From assembly GCF_900101895.1 (NCBI RefSeq), contig NZ_FMVF01000005.1, positions 1 through 64,000 of the forward strand: a DNA stretch of 64,000 nucleotides, given 5' to 3'. The first letter of the stretch is position 1; each line of letters starts with the position of its first letter. Origin of the DNA: Flavobacterium caeni (GTDB taxonomy: Bacteria; Bacteroidota; Bacteroidia; Flavobacteriales; Flavobacteriaceae). Position numbers and translations under genes: made by a program. A model generated the notes under the pieces. The model was not told where the DNA came from. It worked only from the letters and a program-made list of their open reading frames with translations, and made no database searches. Below are positions 15,908-25,136 of the stretch, in pieces.

Positions 15908-17254
15908 CTACAAATCGATGTTGTACAGCTTGAGTTTGTTGTACAGCGTCTTGCGGTCGATGTCGAGCAACTTGGCCGCCTTGCTTTTGTTGTAGTTGGC
16001 CTTCTCCAACGCGCGTTTGATCGCGTCTTCTTCGTTGCCTTTACCGTAGAGAAATTCGTTGGTGGGTGCGGGCGTCTGGAGCATGTCGGGTGGCAACGCA
16101 TCGGATGCCACGACGTTCGACTTGGTAAGCAGCACCGAACGTTTGACGGTATTTTTCATCTCGCGCAAATTGCCGGGCCAGTCGTAGGTGAGGAACAAAT
16201 CGGTGACTTCCTTGCTAAAACCCGAAATGTTTTTTTCGAGGTCTTCGTTGGCCTGGGCCAAAAAGTGGTTGGCGAAAATCATGATGTCGTGCTTGCGCTC
16301 CGAAAGCCTTGGCACGGCAATCGAGAATTCGTTGAGCCGGTGGTACAGGTCTTCGCGAAAATCGCCCCGTTTGACCGCTTCGGACAAATCTTCGTTCGTG
16401 GCGGCGATCACACGGATGTCGACCTTGATTTCGTGGTTCGACCCAACGGGTTTGACCTTGCGTTCCTGCAACGCGCGCAGCAATTGGATTTGCACCTCAT
16501 ACGACAGGTTGCCCACTTCGTCCAGAAAAATGGTCCCGCCGTTGGCCGCCTCGAAATGCCCGGTCTTGTCGCCGATGGCCCCCGTAAACGATCCTTTCAA
16601 ATGCCCAAAGAATTCGCTCGAGGCCAGCTCTTTCGGGATTGCGCCGCAGTCGACCGCCACAAACGGTTTGTCTTTGCGCTTGCTTTGCTTGTGGATCGAA
16701 TGCGCGATGTATTCCTTGCCCGTACCGCTGTCGCCGATGATCAGCACCGACATGTTGGTGGGCGCGACCAAAGAAATGTACTCGTGCAGTTGATCGGAAT
16801 GGCTGCTGATGCCCTTGACGAATGCGTCGCCCGAAACCATGGCGGTTTTTTTGGTGGCCGATGGGGTCGAAGCGTCGGATGGTTTTTCGGATTTTTTGCG
16901 CAGCGATTGTTCGATGGTGTGCAGGATTTCGTCGGGGTTGATGGGTTTGCCCACATAATCGAACGCGCCGATCTTCATTGCGTGCACGGCCGTTTTGATG
17001 TCGGTGTAGCCTGTCATCAGGATTACCTGCGTCTGGAAATGGGTTTGCTTGATTTGTTTGAGGATTTCGATGCCGTCGCTGTCGGGCAAACGGATGTCGG
17101 TAAGCACCACATCGAAGGTTTCGGTCTTGATCAATTCCTCGGCTTCGGCTGCATTGAACGCATTGGTCACGGCATAACCCTTTTTCTGCAAAAAGGTCTT
17201 GAGCATGATGCAGAACGATGTGTCGTCGTCGATTACGAGGATTTTTGAACTCAT
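15908..17254 (-). CDS. Sigma-54-dependent response regulator (NtrC family)
   Basis: A 448-residue activator. The receiver domain has Asp53 in VVLTDIRLPDSDG. The AAA+ domain has Walker A GDSGTGKE (174-181), the sigma-54 contact loop as GSFTGA (221-226, usual form GAFTGA) and Walker B TIFLDEVGNL (241-250). A Fis-type helix-turn-helix closes the protein (KAAKLLDIDRKTLYNKL). I start at the ATG at 17254; the frame extends to 17278 but the receiver domain begins naturally here. It is convergent with the hybrid kinase, with no bases between the stop codons. A sigma-54-like promoter lies ahead of the next gene upstream, a plausible target. Confidence 0.93.
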   Translation of the reverse strand: MSSKILVIDDDTSFCIMLKTFLQKKGYAVTNAFNAAEAEELIKTETFDVVLTDIRLPDSDGIEILKQIKQTHFQTQVILMTGYTDIKTAVHAMKIGAFDYVGKPINPDEILHTIEQSLRKKSEKPSDASTPSATKKTAMVSGDAFVKGISSHSDQLHEYISLVAPTNMSVLIIGDSGTGKEYIAHSIHKQSKRKDKPFVAVDCGAIPKELASSEFFGHLKGSFTGAIGDKTGHFEAANGGTIFLDEVGNLSYEVQIQLLRALQERKVKPVGSNHEIKVDIRVIAATNEDLSEAVKRGDFREDLYHRLNEFSIAVPRLSERKHDIMIFANHFLAQANEDLEKNISGFSKEVTDLFLTYDWPGNLREMKNTVKRSVLLTKSNVVASDALPPDMLQTPAPTNEFLYGKGNEEDAIKRALEKANYNKSKAAKLLDIDRKTLYNKLKLYNIDL

Positions 17255-17316
17255 TTTTGTACGATTGGCCAGACACAAAATTAACTTTTTCGGCCGATGA
17301 AAGTGTTAATATAAAA

Positions 17317-17345
17317 CAAAAAAGGAGGCTATTGCCTCCTCTTTC
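17317..17345 (-). terminator. Terminator between the small secreted protein and the regulator
   Basis: AGGAGGC at 17323-17329 pairs with GCCTCCT at 17334-17340 around a 4-base loop, flanked by T-rich sequence in the minus direction. It lies just past the stop of the small gene at 17381 and separates it from the regulator. Confidence 0.75.
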
Positions 17346-17380
17346 TGAAGAATGAATCTCCATTACCCAATTTAACTTAA

Positions 17381-17692
17381 CTATGCTTCTTTGATAATTT
17401 TACCGGTTTTGGCTATGTACACGGTCTTGTTCTTTTTGTCCTTGCTCAAGACGAGTTTGTAGTCGCCGTCTTCAGCGCGGAACGCTTCCTGGATCGAATG
17501 GCCTTTGTACTTGGTGAGCACCGTTTTCAAGGCGTCGTTGTTGACAGAAACCGGGTCGATCTCTTTGTATTCTTTTTGGTCTTTGGCGACCGTTTTTTCT
17601 GTGGTCTTGGCTTTGGCCGTCGTCACTTCCTGCGCGTTGGCTGCAATCGTAAATCCGAGGACGAGGGCTGGTACTAAAAATAGCTTTCTCAT
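17381..17692 (-). CDS. Small secreted hypothetical protein
   Basis: A 103-residue protein with a clear signal peptide (MRKLFLVPALVLGFTIAANA, cleavage before Gln21). The mature part of about 83 residues is rich in lysine, threonine and glutamate, and its C-terminal half alternates strand-like stretches (YKLVLSKDKKNKTVYIAKTG). I do not recognise a family. It stands alone, with its own terminator and a sigma-54-like promoter, directly upstream of the NtrC-type regulator and in the same direction. It may therefore be an output or an input of that two-component system. Confidence 0.75.
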   Translation of the reverse strand: MRKLFLVPALVLGFTIAANAQEVTTAKAKTTEKTVAKDQKEYKEIDPVSVNNDALKTVLTKYKGHSIQEAFRAEDGDYKLVLSKDKKNKTVYIAKTGKIIKEA

Positions 17693-17727
17693 AACATAAA
17701 GATTTTGTGCGTTGATGTAAGGGTAAT

Positions 17728-17743
17728 TGAAAGAATGGTGCCA
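17728..17743 (-). promoter_or_regulatory. Possible sigma-54 promoter
   Basis: On the minus strand TGGCAC (17743-17738), five bases and TTTCA (17732-17728) resemble the -24/-12 consensus TGGCAC-N5-TTGCA, with the GG of -24 intact and one mismatch at -12. It lies 36 bases ahead of the small secreted gene and next to an NtrC-type regulator. Confidence 0.45.
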
Positions 17744-17959
17744 AAATCATTTGGGCGTTGTTGCTGGTACTGGAATCGTAGCGTCAGCGCGGGATTCCCG
17801 ATTTTTTCAAGACTTTGAAGACGATGGATTGCGCTGTGGAATTGTGTGGAAATCAACCCCGATTTGGGGAATGACTACCCAAACGGCAAGCAAATTACGC
17901 GGCGTCGGCGTTCGTCAGTTTGTTTTTTTATGGTTATTTTTACCAACCAAACCCTGTGC

Positions 17960-18631
17960 ATGAAAAACATCATCATTACCGGTACGAGCCGCGGCATCGG
18001 ACTTGAATTGGCGGTTCAACTCGCCGACGCGGGCCACCAGATCCTCGCGCTTTCTCGTCAAACACCTTCGCGTTTGTTGCAACACGCCAACGTCACGTGT
18101 TTGTCGGTCGATTTGTCGGCCCCCGATTTTTCATTGGTTGAACAATTCCTGAAGTCGTGGCAACACGTCGATGCGATTGTCCACAACGCGGGCGCGCTCG
18201 TGCTCAAGCCTTTTGCGCAAACCACGGCCGAGGATTTCCAACGCATTTACCGGGTGAACGTTTTTGCCGTGGCCGCACTCACGCAGGCTTGTTTGCCGTA
18301 TTTGAAAAACGGCAGCCATGTGGTGGCGATTTCGTCCATAGGCGGGGTACAAGGCAGCATGAAGTTCGCGGGGCTTTCGGCTTATTCGTCGAGCAAGGGC
18401 GCGGTCATTACGCTCATGGAACTGTTGGCCGAAGAATACCGCGAACAAGGCATCGCCTTCAATGCATTGGCGCTCGGGTCGGTACAAACCGATATGCTGG
18501 CCGAAGCATTCCCGGGGTACCAGGCGCCCATCCAACCCGCCGACATGGCGCGTTTCATTGCCGATTTTGCGCTCAACGGACAGCGTTTCTTTAACGGTAA
18601 GCTGCTCCCGGTTTCGTCGACCACGCCTTAA
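17960..18631 (+). CDS. SDR family oxidoreductase
   Basis: A cytosolic short-chain dehydrogenase/reductase of 223 residues. The nucleotide-binding motif is TGTSRGIG (7-14), NAG is at 76-78, and the catalytic Tyr142 and Lys146 lie in AYSSSKGAVI with the serine pair near 125. Substrate and cofactor preference are not clear. I start at the ATG at 17960, which places the beta strand of the Rossmann fold at the N terminus; earlier in-frame ATGs add residues without domain support. The SprT-like gene follows 11 bases after the stop. Confidence 0.88.
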   Translation: MKNIIITGTSRGIGLELAVQLADAGHQILALSRQTPSRLLQHANVTCLSVDLSAPDFSLVEQFLKSWQHVDAIVHNAGALVLKPFAQTTAEDFQRIYRVNVFAVAALTQACLPYLKNGSHVVAISSIGGVQGSMKFAGLSAYSSSKGAVITLMELLAEEYREQGIAFNALALGSVQTDMLAEAFPGYQAPIQPADMARFIADFALNGQRFFNGKLLPVSSTTP

Positions 18632-18642
18632 AATCTTATCGT

Positions 18643-19254
18643 TTGAACGAAACACTCGCCAAATATTTGCCCGAACACGCCGTCAAGCCGGTCTTTGAAT
18701 TGATCGTCGCCAACGAGGTGCACCTCAAGGTGGTCAACCAGCGCGTCACGCGACATGGCGACTACCGCAAGGCGCACAGCGGCAAGCACGAGATCACGGT
18801 GAACGGCAGTTTGAACAAGTATCGTTTTTTGATGACGCTTGTGCACGAAATTGCGCACCTGGTGGCTTTTGAGAAATTCGGGCGCGACATCAAGCCGCAC
18901 GGCAACGAGTGGAAGTATACGTTCCAACGGCTTATGGTGCCGTTCATCAGGCCCGAGATTTTTCCGCCGCAGTTGTTGCCGCTCTTGGCGCGGCATTTCA
19001 AGAACCCGTCGGCCAGCAGCGATACCGACGCCACGTTGTCGCTCGCGCTCAAACAGTACGACCAACCAACCGATAAAAATTATATCTTTGAAATCCCCTA
19101 CGGCGCCGTGTTCAGGATACACAACGGGCGGCTGTTCCAGAAAGGCGCGTTGCGCACCAAACGGTACGAATGCGTCGAGATCAGCTCCGGGAAAATGTAC
19201 CTGTTCAACCCCAATGCCGAAGTGGAATTGGTACCAAATTTTACGACACGATGA
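18643..19254 (+). CDS. SprT-like zinc metalloprotease domain protein
   Basis: A 203-residue protein with the zinc motif HEIAH (His68, Glu69, His72) in TLVHEIAHLVAFEKFG and a probable third ligand His86 in KPHGNEW, as in the SprT/Spartan family. Relatives process DNA-protein crosslinks in eukaryotes; the bacterial role is poorly defined. The start is a TTG at 18643, since no ATG lies near and residues directly after it (NETLAKYLPEHAV) look like the family N terminus. Its last codons overlap the start of the mannose-1-phosphate guanylyltransferase gene by 4 bases, so the genes are translationally coupled. Confidence 0.85.
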   Translation: MNETLAKYLPEHAVKPVFELIVANEVHLKVVNQRVTRHGDYRKAHSGKHEITVNGSLNKYRFLMTLVHEIAHLVAFEKFGRDIKPHGNEWKYTFQRLMVPFIRPEIFPPQLLPLLARHFKNPSASSDTDATLSLALKQYDQPTDKNYIFEIPYGAVFRIHNGRLFQKGALRTKRYECVEISSGKMYLFNPNAEVELVPNFTTR

Positions 19255-20312
19255 ATAAGAATTATTACGCCATTCTGATGGCAGGCGGTGTCGGCTCTAG
19301 GTTTTGGCCCGTGAGTACGACCGAATTCCCGAAGCAGTTCCACGACATGTTGGGCGCGGGACAAACGCTTATCCAAAAAACGTTCAGCCGGCTTTCGCAA
19401 TTGATCCCGGCCGAAAATATCCTGATCCTGACCAACGAAAAATACAACCAGATCGTGCTGGATCAGCTGCCGATGGTCAAGCCGCAAAACGTACTGCTCG
19501 AACCGGCCATGCGCAATACCGCGCCGTGCATTTTGTATGCATCGCTCAAGATCCAAAAGGAGAACCCCGATGCGGTGATGGTGGTTGCGCCAAGCGACCA
19601 TTGGATCGAAGACGAAGCCGCGTTTACCGAAAACCTGCAGGCGTGTTTTGATTTTTGTTCGAAAGAGAACGCGCTGATGACGCTGGGCATCCAGCCGACA
19701 TTCCCGAATACGGGTTTTGGCTACATCGAGTTCGACAAGGCCGATGTCAACCGCATCAAAAAGGTCAATCAATTCCGCGAAAAGCCCGATTATGAAACGG
19801 CCAAGTCGTTTTTGGAGAGCGGTAATTTCTTGTGGAACGGCGGGATTTTCATTTGGAGCGCGCGCGCCATCACCGGTGCTTTCGAGCAATTCCAGCCGCA
19901 GATGAACGCGATGTTCCAGGAAGGGCTTCCGGTTTACAACACACCCGATGAGGTGCGGTTCATCAACGACAACTATGCGTTGGCCGAAAATATCTCTATC
20001 GACTATGCCGTCATGGAAAAGGCCGATAACGTATACGTGCTGCCCGCGACCTTCGATTGGAACGACCTCGGGACCTGGGGTTCGCTACACGAAAAACTCG
20101 ACAAGGACGAAAAAAACAACGCCGTGGTCAACGCCAAGGTGATCCTCGAGAACGCGCACAACAACATCATCCGCAGCGATGCCAAGAAGCTGATCATCGT
20201 AGATGGTCTCGACGATTTTATCATTGTAGACAAAGAAGATGTGTTGCTCATTTATCCAAAAAGCAAGGAGCAGGACATCAAGCGTATTACGGCGCTCGCG
20301 CAGGGTAAATAA
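19251..20312 (+). CDS. manC: Mannose-1-phosphate guanylyltransferase
   Basis: A cytosolic nucleotidyltransferase of 353 residues that makes GDP-mannose from mannose-1-phosphate and GTP for polysaccharides and glycoproteins. The signature MAGGVGSRFWPVS (10-22) and EFPKQF are the sugar-nucleotide pyrophosphorylase motif with the catalytic basic residues. VAPSDHWIEDE and the FREKP segment are also typical. It lacks the isomerase domain of bifunctional enzymes. The ATG at 19251 lies inside an ATGA overlap with the preceding stop; the frame is open further upstream, but that lies inside the SprT-like gene. A terminator follows 28 bases after its stop. Confidence 0.92.
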   Translation: MNKNYYAILMAGGVGSRFWPVSTTEFPKQFHDMLGAGQTLIQKTFSRLSQLIPAENILILTNEKYNQIVLDQLPMVKPQNVLLEPAMRNTAPCILYASLKIQKENPDAVMVVAPSDHWIEDEAAFTENLQACFDFCSKENALMTLGIQPTFPNTGFGYIEFDKADVNRIKKVNQFREKPDYETAKSFLESGNFLWNGGIFIWSARAITGAFEQFQPQMNAMFQEGLPVYNTPDEVRFINDNYALAENISIDYAVMEKADNVYVLPATFDWNDLGTWGSLHEKLDKDEKNNAVVNAKVILENAHNNIIRSDAKKLIIVDGLDDFIIVDKEDVLLIYPKSKEQDIKRITALAQGK

Positions 20313-20339
20313 CTTAATGTATTTTTATTCAAGGAATTA

Positions 20340-20363
20340 AGCAGGACTCGGTCCTGCTTTTTT
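20340..20363 (+). terminator. Terminator after manC
   Basis: AGCAGGAC pairs with GTCCTGCT around a TCG loop and is followed by a run of T residues. Confidence 0.9.
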
Positions 20364-20436
20364 GTTTCTAGGTAGGGTAAAAAATAACTGGATTGTTTTT
20401 AAGGTATATTTTCTTACATCGAATTTAGAGGTATCC

Positions 20437-23400
20437 ATGAAATTATTTTTGCACAGGACATTCTTAGTCGTTTTTTTCTGTTTGATTTGTAGCAACATGG
20501 CCCAAGCCCAACTCGCCAACTTTACCCTCTCGCTCACCAAAACCGACGAGACCTGTACCGGCAACGGGACCATCAATTTTACCGTCACCAATACGACACC
20601 GGGCGCCAATATGGTGTTCGCGGTATATTTGCTGCCCAACACGACAACGCCCGTCACGACCACACAGGCGCTTTTGGTCGACGGATTGGCCGCCGGAAAT
20701 TACCGGGTGATCGCCACGCAAACACTTGACGGGCAAACCAATGCGCAACAGCAAGACATCGTCATCCATCCGTTGGTTGTCCCGCTGACCTATTATTTGT
20801 CGGGTAACAGCGTGTGCAATGTAGGCACGATTACGGTAGGCGTCAACCAAGGGACGGCCGTGGGTTACGAGATTATTTCGGGGCCCGTAATTGTACCCGA
20901 ACAAACCTCGCATGTGTTTACGAATTTATTGCCCGGCGAATACGTCGTACGCGTACACGATGCGTGCGGCGATGCGGTCGTGCAAACCTTTACGCTCGTC
21001 AATCCACCGCATACCTTTGCGCTCGACCAACTCAAGCCCGCGCAATGCCAGCTGGTGGACTGCAATACGATCACGTTGGCGCATACGCTCACGGCCGTAT
21101 TGGGCACCATCAGCTATCCGGTGACCATCCAGTATACGGTGCACCCACCTTCGGGACCTGCCATTGTGCTTTCGCAAACCGTGCCTGCCGGGAATTTTCA
21201 GGAGCAGGAATTTACGATGGCGTTGCCGTTTTACCACAACCAATCGTATACCATCGATGCCGTCATCACCGACCATTGCGGCTATGTAACCACCAGCATA
21301 GGCAATCCGGTCAACGAGCGGTTGACGGCGTCGATGAATTCGAACCCAACGATTTGTCCGCGCAATTTTAGCATAGAAGCTTGCCAGTTCGTGCCGCCGG
21401 TGACATTGAATTTCGTGTCGGCGCCGCCCGGTTTTAACCCAAGTCTTTTTAGTGCCGCATACCCCGGGCCTTATGCGACGGTACCCATCGTATACCAGTC
21501 GAACGACGTCAACGAGCTTCCGCAGGGGAGCTATACCGTCGCGCTCACCGATGCTTGCAGCCGTAGTGCACAGGCTTCTTTCACCGTGACCGAACCGGTA
21601 GAACCTGGTTATTCGATGCTCCCACAAACGTGTGGCTTTGGGCAGATTTCGATGCCTGGGCAAAACGGGACGCCCGTCGCGCAAGTGGTCATCACTGCCG
21701 CGCCTGCCGCGTTTACCCAAACGCTTCCCTACAATGCATCGGCCCATGTCAACAACGGCAGTTTCATGATGGAGCAGTTGCCTTCGGGCAGCTATACGTT
21801 CTCGGTCACGAGCATTTGTGGGCAAACCTATCAGTACAACATCACCATTCCGCCGTCGGGTTCGCAGCCGGTATTGATTTCCTACTTGCGCGGGTGTGCC
21901 GACGGTCAGACCTCGGTGCGGATCGGGGTGCAAAACAGCCGCGTCACGCAAGTCATCTTCAATGCCGCGCCGACGGATTTCCCGTACGCGTTGCCTTATG
22001 ACGCATCGGCCCTCATTTTTGCCGAAGACGGTCGGTTTTACATGAACGGACTGCCGCAAGGAACCTACAATTTGTTTGTCAAGGACGAATGTGGCCAGCG
22101 CACGATAACGATCCAAATGCCCGGCTATGCAACGGTCAACAATACGGTAGACGTCGATGCCAATTGCGGTTCGTTCAATGTTTATGTGAATTATGCGTCG
22201 AACGAACCTAATGCGCCGCACAGCTATTGGTTGCAAAAATACGATCCGGCGACGGGGCTTTGGATGCATCCGATCACAGGTGTTGCAACGACTGCCGATG
22301 CCGAGCCCGAGCCGCAAACGGCGCTGTTGCTGATCAATCAGGTGATGACGCTCAATATCGCTTCGATCGGGACGTTTCGCGTGGTCAAACTGCACAAGAC
22401 CTACGGCAACGGTCAGGACGACCTTGTGCCCTGCGTGATCCCGATCAAGGAATTCGTGTTTACGGGCGGGCCACAAATATTGGATGCGAACCTGTTGCCG
22501 TGCGCGACCAATCCGGGGCAGGTGGCCATCGTTGCGCAAGGGATCGCGCCGCTTTCGTATTACATCACCACCAAGGACGGGCAGCCTTTTTATGTAGACA
22601 ATGGCACGTCGAATGTATTTACGGGACTTACGCCGGGGATTTACAATTTCCAGGTGCGCGATGTGTGTCAGAACATCGTCAACCGATTGTTTGATTTTGG
22701 ATCGATCCCGCCGCCTTCGATTGTACAAAGTATTTTGTGCGACGGGCAAAACGGGCAGCTCGCTGTGCACGGCTTTGACTTCCTGAATTTTCAATGGTGG
22801 AACGCGGCCAACCCAGGCGTGATTTTGAGCACGACGAGCAGTTTGTCGTTTGCACCGTTTTCGGCTGCGTTGCACGCCGGGACCTATGTGGTGCGCATCT
22901 ATTCGACGCAATCGGGTTTTTGTACCGACCAAACCGTTTCCTACACCATACCACCCGCGGGAACCGCCCCGTTTGCGGGCAACGATACCACAAGCGATTT
23001 GTGCGGGATTGCTACAACGGTCGATTTGTTCGAACACCTGGACGGCGCTTTCCATCCCGGCGGGATTTGGGAAGAGCTTACTGGCAGCGGCATGATGGTA
23101 GGGCACAGTTGGTTGCCGATGAACATTCCTTACGGAACGTATCGTTTCAGGTATACCGTGACGGGACTTTGCGGGGCGAGCGATTCGGCCGAAGTGACGT
23201 TTCACTTTAATCCCGTTCCCGATACGCCGGTTGCGGGGGCGAATGTGCCGGTTTGCGCGGCCCACACAATCGCGCTGACGGCCAGTACCGTTTTGGGCGC
23301 GACCTATCAATGGACAGGCCCGAACGGCTTTACATCGGTCGAGCAAAACCCGACGATAGCCAACGCGAGCGCCGCGAATGCAGGAGTTTATTCGGTGGTG

Positions 23401-23946
23401 GCGCGCCTGGGCAATTGCGAATCGGAGGCTGCTACGGTGACGGTAGATGTGAATCCGTCGCCGCAGTTTACGGTGGTGGCGGCTTGCGTGGGCAACGCGT
23501 TTCAAGCATCTGTGGTTCCAGTTCCGGGATCGTTTGACGTTGGCGCGGCCACGTATGAATGGACGGGTCCCGAAAGTTTTACGGCCAGCGAGAACCCCAT
23601 TGTGATTACGGGTGCGGCCCAAGGAACCTATACAGTCACGGTCACTGTGGATGGATGCCCAACCATGCAAGATGTTGTGGTCGAAAATACGCAATGCGCG
23701 ATTCCCGCAGGTGTTTCGCCCAACCACGACGGCAACAACGACACGTTCGACTTGACGGGTTTTGGGGTGCTCCAATTCAAGATTTACAGCCGATATGGGC
23801 GTATGGTGTTCGAGCAGGAAGATTATTCCAACCAATGGTACGGCCAGGACTTTAACGGCAATAGGTTGCCCGACGCGACGTATTATTATTACATCAGGTT
23901 AAAGACGGGTGAGGAGCGTACGGGTTGGGTGTATGTGATTCGGTAA
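20437..23946 (+). CDS. Large secreted protein with T9SS type B sorting domain
   Basis: An exported protein of 1169 residues. The signal peptide MKLFLHRTFLVVFFCLICSN and following MAQAQ is cleaved near residue 25. The body is a series of beta-rich repeats of about 90-110 residues, many ending in phrases such as LPSGSYTFSVTSICG or LPQGTYNLFVKDECG, with Ig-like modules near the end (TYQWTGPNGFTSVEQNP). The last 80 residues are the gliding-type (type B) sorting domain: GVSPNHDGNNDTFDL, FKIYSRYGRMVFEQ, and a final YYYIRLKTGEERTGWVYVIR. It is therefore expected to be exported by T9SS to the cell surface. The start is the ATG before the signal peptide. No enzymatic domain is recognised; an adhesin role is inference. 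Confidence 0.9.
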   Translation: MKLFLHRTFLVVFFCLICSNMAQAQLANFTLSLTKTDETCTGNGTINFTVTNTTPGANMVFAVYLLPNTTTPVTTTQALLVDGLAAGNYRVIATQTLDGQTNAQQQDIVIHPLVVPLTYYLSGNSVCNVGTITVGVNQGTAVGYEIISGPVIVPEQTSHVFTNLLPGEYVVRVHDACGDAVVQTFTLVNPPHTFALDQLKPAQCQLVDCNTITLAHTLTAVLGTISYPVTIQYTVHPPSGPAIVLSQTVPAGNFQEQEFTMALPFYHNQSYTIDAVITDHCGYVTTSIGNPVNERLTASMNSNPTICPRNFSIEACQFVPPVTLNFVSAPPGFNPSLFSAAYPGPYATVPIVYQSNDVNELPQGSYTVALTDACSRSAQASFTVTEPVEPGYSMLPQTCGFGQISMPGQNGTPVAQVVITAAPAAFTQTLPYNASAHVNNGSFMMEQLPSGSYTFSVTSICGQTYQYNITIPPSGSQPVLISYLRGCADGQTSVRIGVQNSRVTQVIFNAAPTDFPYALPYDASALIFAEDGRFYMNGLPQGTYNLFVKDECGQRTITIQMPGYATVNNTVDVDANCGSFNVYVNYASNEPNAPHSYWLQKYDPATGLWMHPITGVATTADAEPEPQTALLLINQVMTLNIASIGTFRVVKLHKTYGNGQDDLVPCVIPIKEFVFTGGPQILDANLLPCATNPGQVAIVAQGIAPLSYYITTKDGQPFYVDNGTSNVFTGLTPGIYNFQVRDVCQNIVNRLFDFGSIPPPSIVQSILCDGQNGQLAVHGFDFLNFQWWNAANPGVILSTTSSLSFAPFSAALHAGTYVVRIYSTQSGFCTDQTVSYTIPPAGTAPFAGNDTTSDLCGIATTVDLFEHLDGAFHPGGIWEELTGSGMMVGHSWLPMNIPYGTYRFRYTVTGLCGASDSAEVTFHFNPVPDTPVAGANVPVCAAHTIALTASTVLGATYQWTGPNGFTSVEQNPTIANASAANAGVYSVVARLGNCESEAATVTVDVNPSPQFTVVAACVGNAFQASVVPVPGSFDVGAATYEWTGPESFTASENPIVITGAAQGTYTVTVTVDGCPTMQDVVVENTQCAIPAGVSPNHDGNNDTFDLTGFGVLQFKIYSRYGRMVFEQEDYSNQWYGQDFNGNRLPDATYYYYIRLKTGEERTGWVYVIR

Positions 23947-24076
23947 ATTATTTTTTATTATTTATTGTTATTTTTTATTTGTTGGTCGAAAGGAGTGGTT
24001 TGTTTTTCACAACTGGCAAAATACTGAAAGGGTGTCTGGATGCGAGGAAATGAGGGAGAAGATTTTTTGAAAAGGA
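23947..24076. other. AT-rich intergenic DNA
   Basis: Starts with about 40 bases of ATT/TTA-type simple repeat after the stop of the T9SS gene. No gene or terminator is evident. Confidence 0.4.
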
Positions 24077-24176
24077 TAGATTTTTACTTCGTACAGTTCG
24101 CCCTTCGGGCTCGGGTCTGTAATAGAAATTGGTGCGATTTGGTTAGCTTGCGCTAGGGTGGGTCAGCGAAGGTGGT
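24077..24176 (+). repeat. 100-bp inverted repeat, left copy
   Basis: Pairs in inverted orientation with 26059-26158. The two copies are the same length with no gaps and differ at six positions by eye (94 of 100 identical). It begins TAGATTTTTACTTCGTACAG and contains TTCGCCCTTCGGGCTCGGG. The two copies flank the MlaF/MlaE gene pair. Confidence 0.85.
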
Positions 24177-24221
24177 ATGCGATAGATTTCCGAATCGAGA
24201 ACTCCGTCGATCTACTGAGTC

Positions 24222-24346
24222 TGCGTGAGCGATGGCAGCGGCATCCTTTTTCGACGCAACGCAGTGGAGTCGAAAAAGATATAGCGCACAGCGCGACGGC
24301 GGCGACAAAATAGGTCATGATACCGAAAGCTCCAACCGCCGGCACG
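24222..24346 (-). repeat. Interspersed hairpin repeat, copy 2
   Basis: On the minus strand it begins GGCGTGCCGGCGGTTGG, then GCGCTGTGCGCTATATCTTTTTCG, a loop, CGAAAAAGGATGCCGCTGCCATCGCT. It is closely related to the copy at 38137. It follows the mlaF stop (24375) in the same orientation as that gene. Confidence 0.75.
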
Positions 24347-24374
24347 CCAATAAAAAATAAAAATAAATAATAAA

Positions 24375-25136
24375 CTATCCTTTAAGCATCGCCTCGCGCA
24401 CCCGCTTGAACAAATTCGACGAGTAAACGAAGTCGATGACCGCCTGGTTTTCGGCCTTGAAGATGGTTTCCTTGGTGCCTTTCCACTCGAGGATGCCGTT
24501 TTTGAGAAAGATGATGTTTTCGCCGATTTCCATGACCGAGTTCATGTCGTGGGTGTTGATGACGGTGGTGATGTTGTATTCTTCGGTGATTTCCTTGATG
24601 AGGTTGTCGATGAGGATCGAGGTGTTGGGGTCGAGTCCCGAGTTGGGTTCGTCGCAAAACAAATACTGCGGATTGTTGACGATGGCACGTGCGATGGCCA
24701 CGCGTTTTTGCATCCCGCCCGAGATTTCCGAAGGCATTTTGTTGTGGGCATCGATCAGGTTGACGCGTTTGAGGACAAAGTTGACGCGGTCTTCCATTTC
24801 GCTACGGCTTTTGTGCGTGAACATGCGCAACGGGAACATTACGTTTTGCTCGACGGTCATCGAGTCAAACAATGCCGAGCCCTGGAATACCATGCCGATT
24901 TCTGTACGGAGTTCGCGTTTTTCGTCTTCGGTCATTTCCCAGTAACGACGACGGTCGTATTCGACCACGCCTTGGTCTGGTTTGTGGATGCCGAGCAAGG
25001 TTTTCAAAAGCACCGTTTTGCCCGATCCCGATTGCCCGATGATGAGGTTGGTTTTGCCCGTTTCGAATACGGTCGAAATGCCTTTGAGGACCTCGACGCC
25101 GTTGAACGATTTTTTTACGTCTTTTACTTCTATCAT
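24375..25136 (-). CDS. mlaF: ABC transporter ATP-binding protein, MlaF type
   Basis: A cytosolic ATPase of 253 residues that drives phospholipid movement between membranes with an MlaE permease. Walker A is GQSGSGKT (34-41), the Q loop is near Gln85, the ABC signature is SGGMQKRVAIARA (139-151), and Walker B is YLFCDEPNSGLDP (158-170), with the switch histidine in NTHDMNS. Its first 4 bases overlap the end of the permease gene. An MCE-domain partner (MlaD) is not present in the window. Confidence 0.92.
   Translation of the reverse strand: MIEVKDVKKSFNGVEVLKGISTVFETGKTNLIIGQSGSGKTVLLKTLLGIHKPDQGVVEYDRRRYWEMTEDEKRELRTEIGMVFQGSALFDSMTVEQNVMFPLRMFTHKSRSEMEDRVNFVLKRVNLIDAHNKMPSEISGGMQKRVAIARAIVNNPQYLFCDEPNSGLDPNTSILIDNLIKEITEEYNITTVINTHDMNSVMEIGENIIFLKNGILEWKGTKETIFKAENQAVIDFVYSSNLFKRVREAMLKG

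Noticed and set aside
20926..23835. A 969-codon open frame on the minus strand
   Set aside because: It lies antisense to the T9SS type B gene. Its translation is Arg/His-rich without domains or a signal, as expected from the GC-rich codons of the real gene.
24163..24345. A 60-codon minus-strand frame after mlaF
   Set aside because: It coincides with the hairpin repeat, and its reading frame is not kept in the sister copy at 38137.
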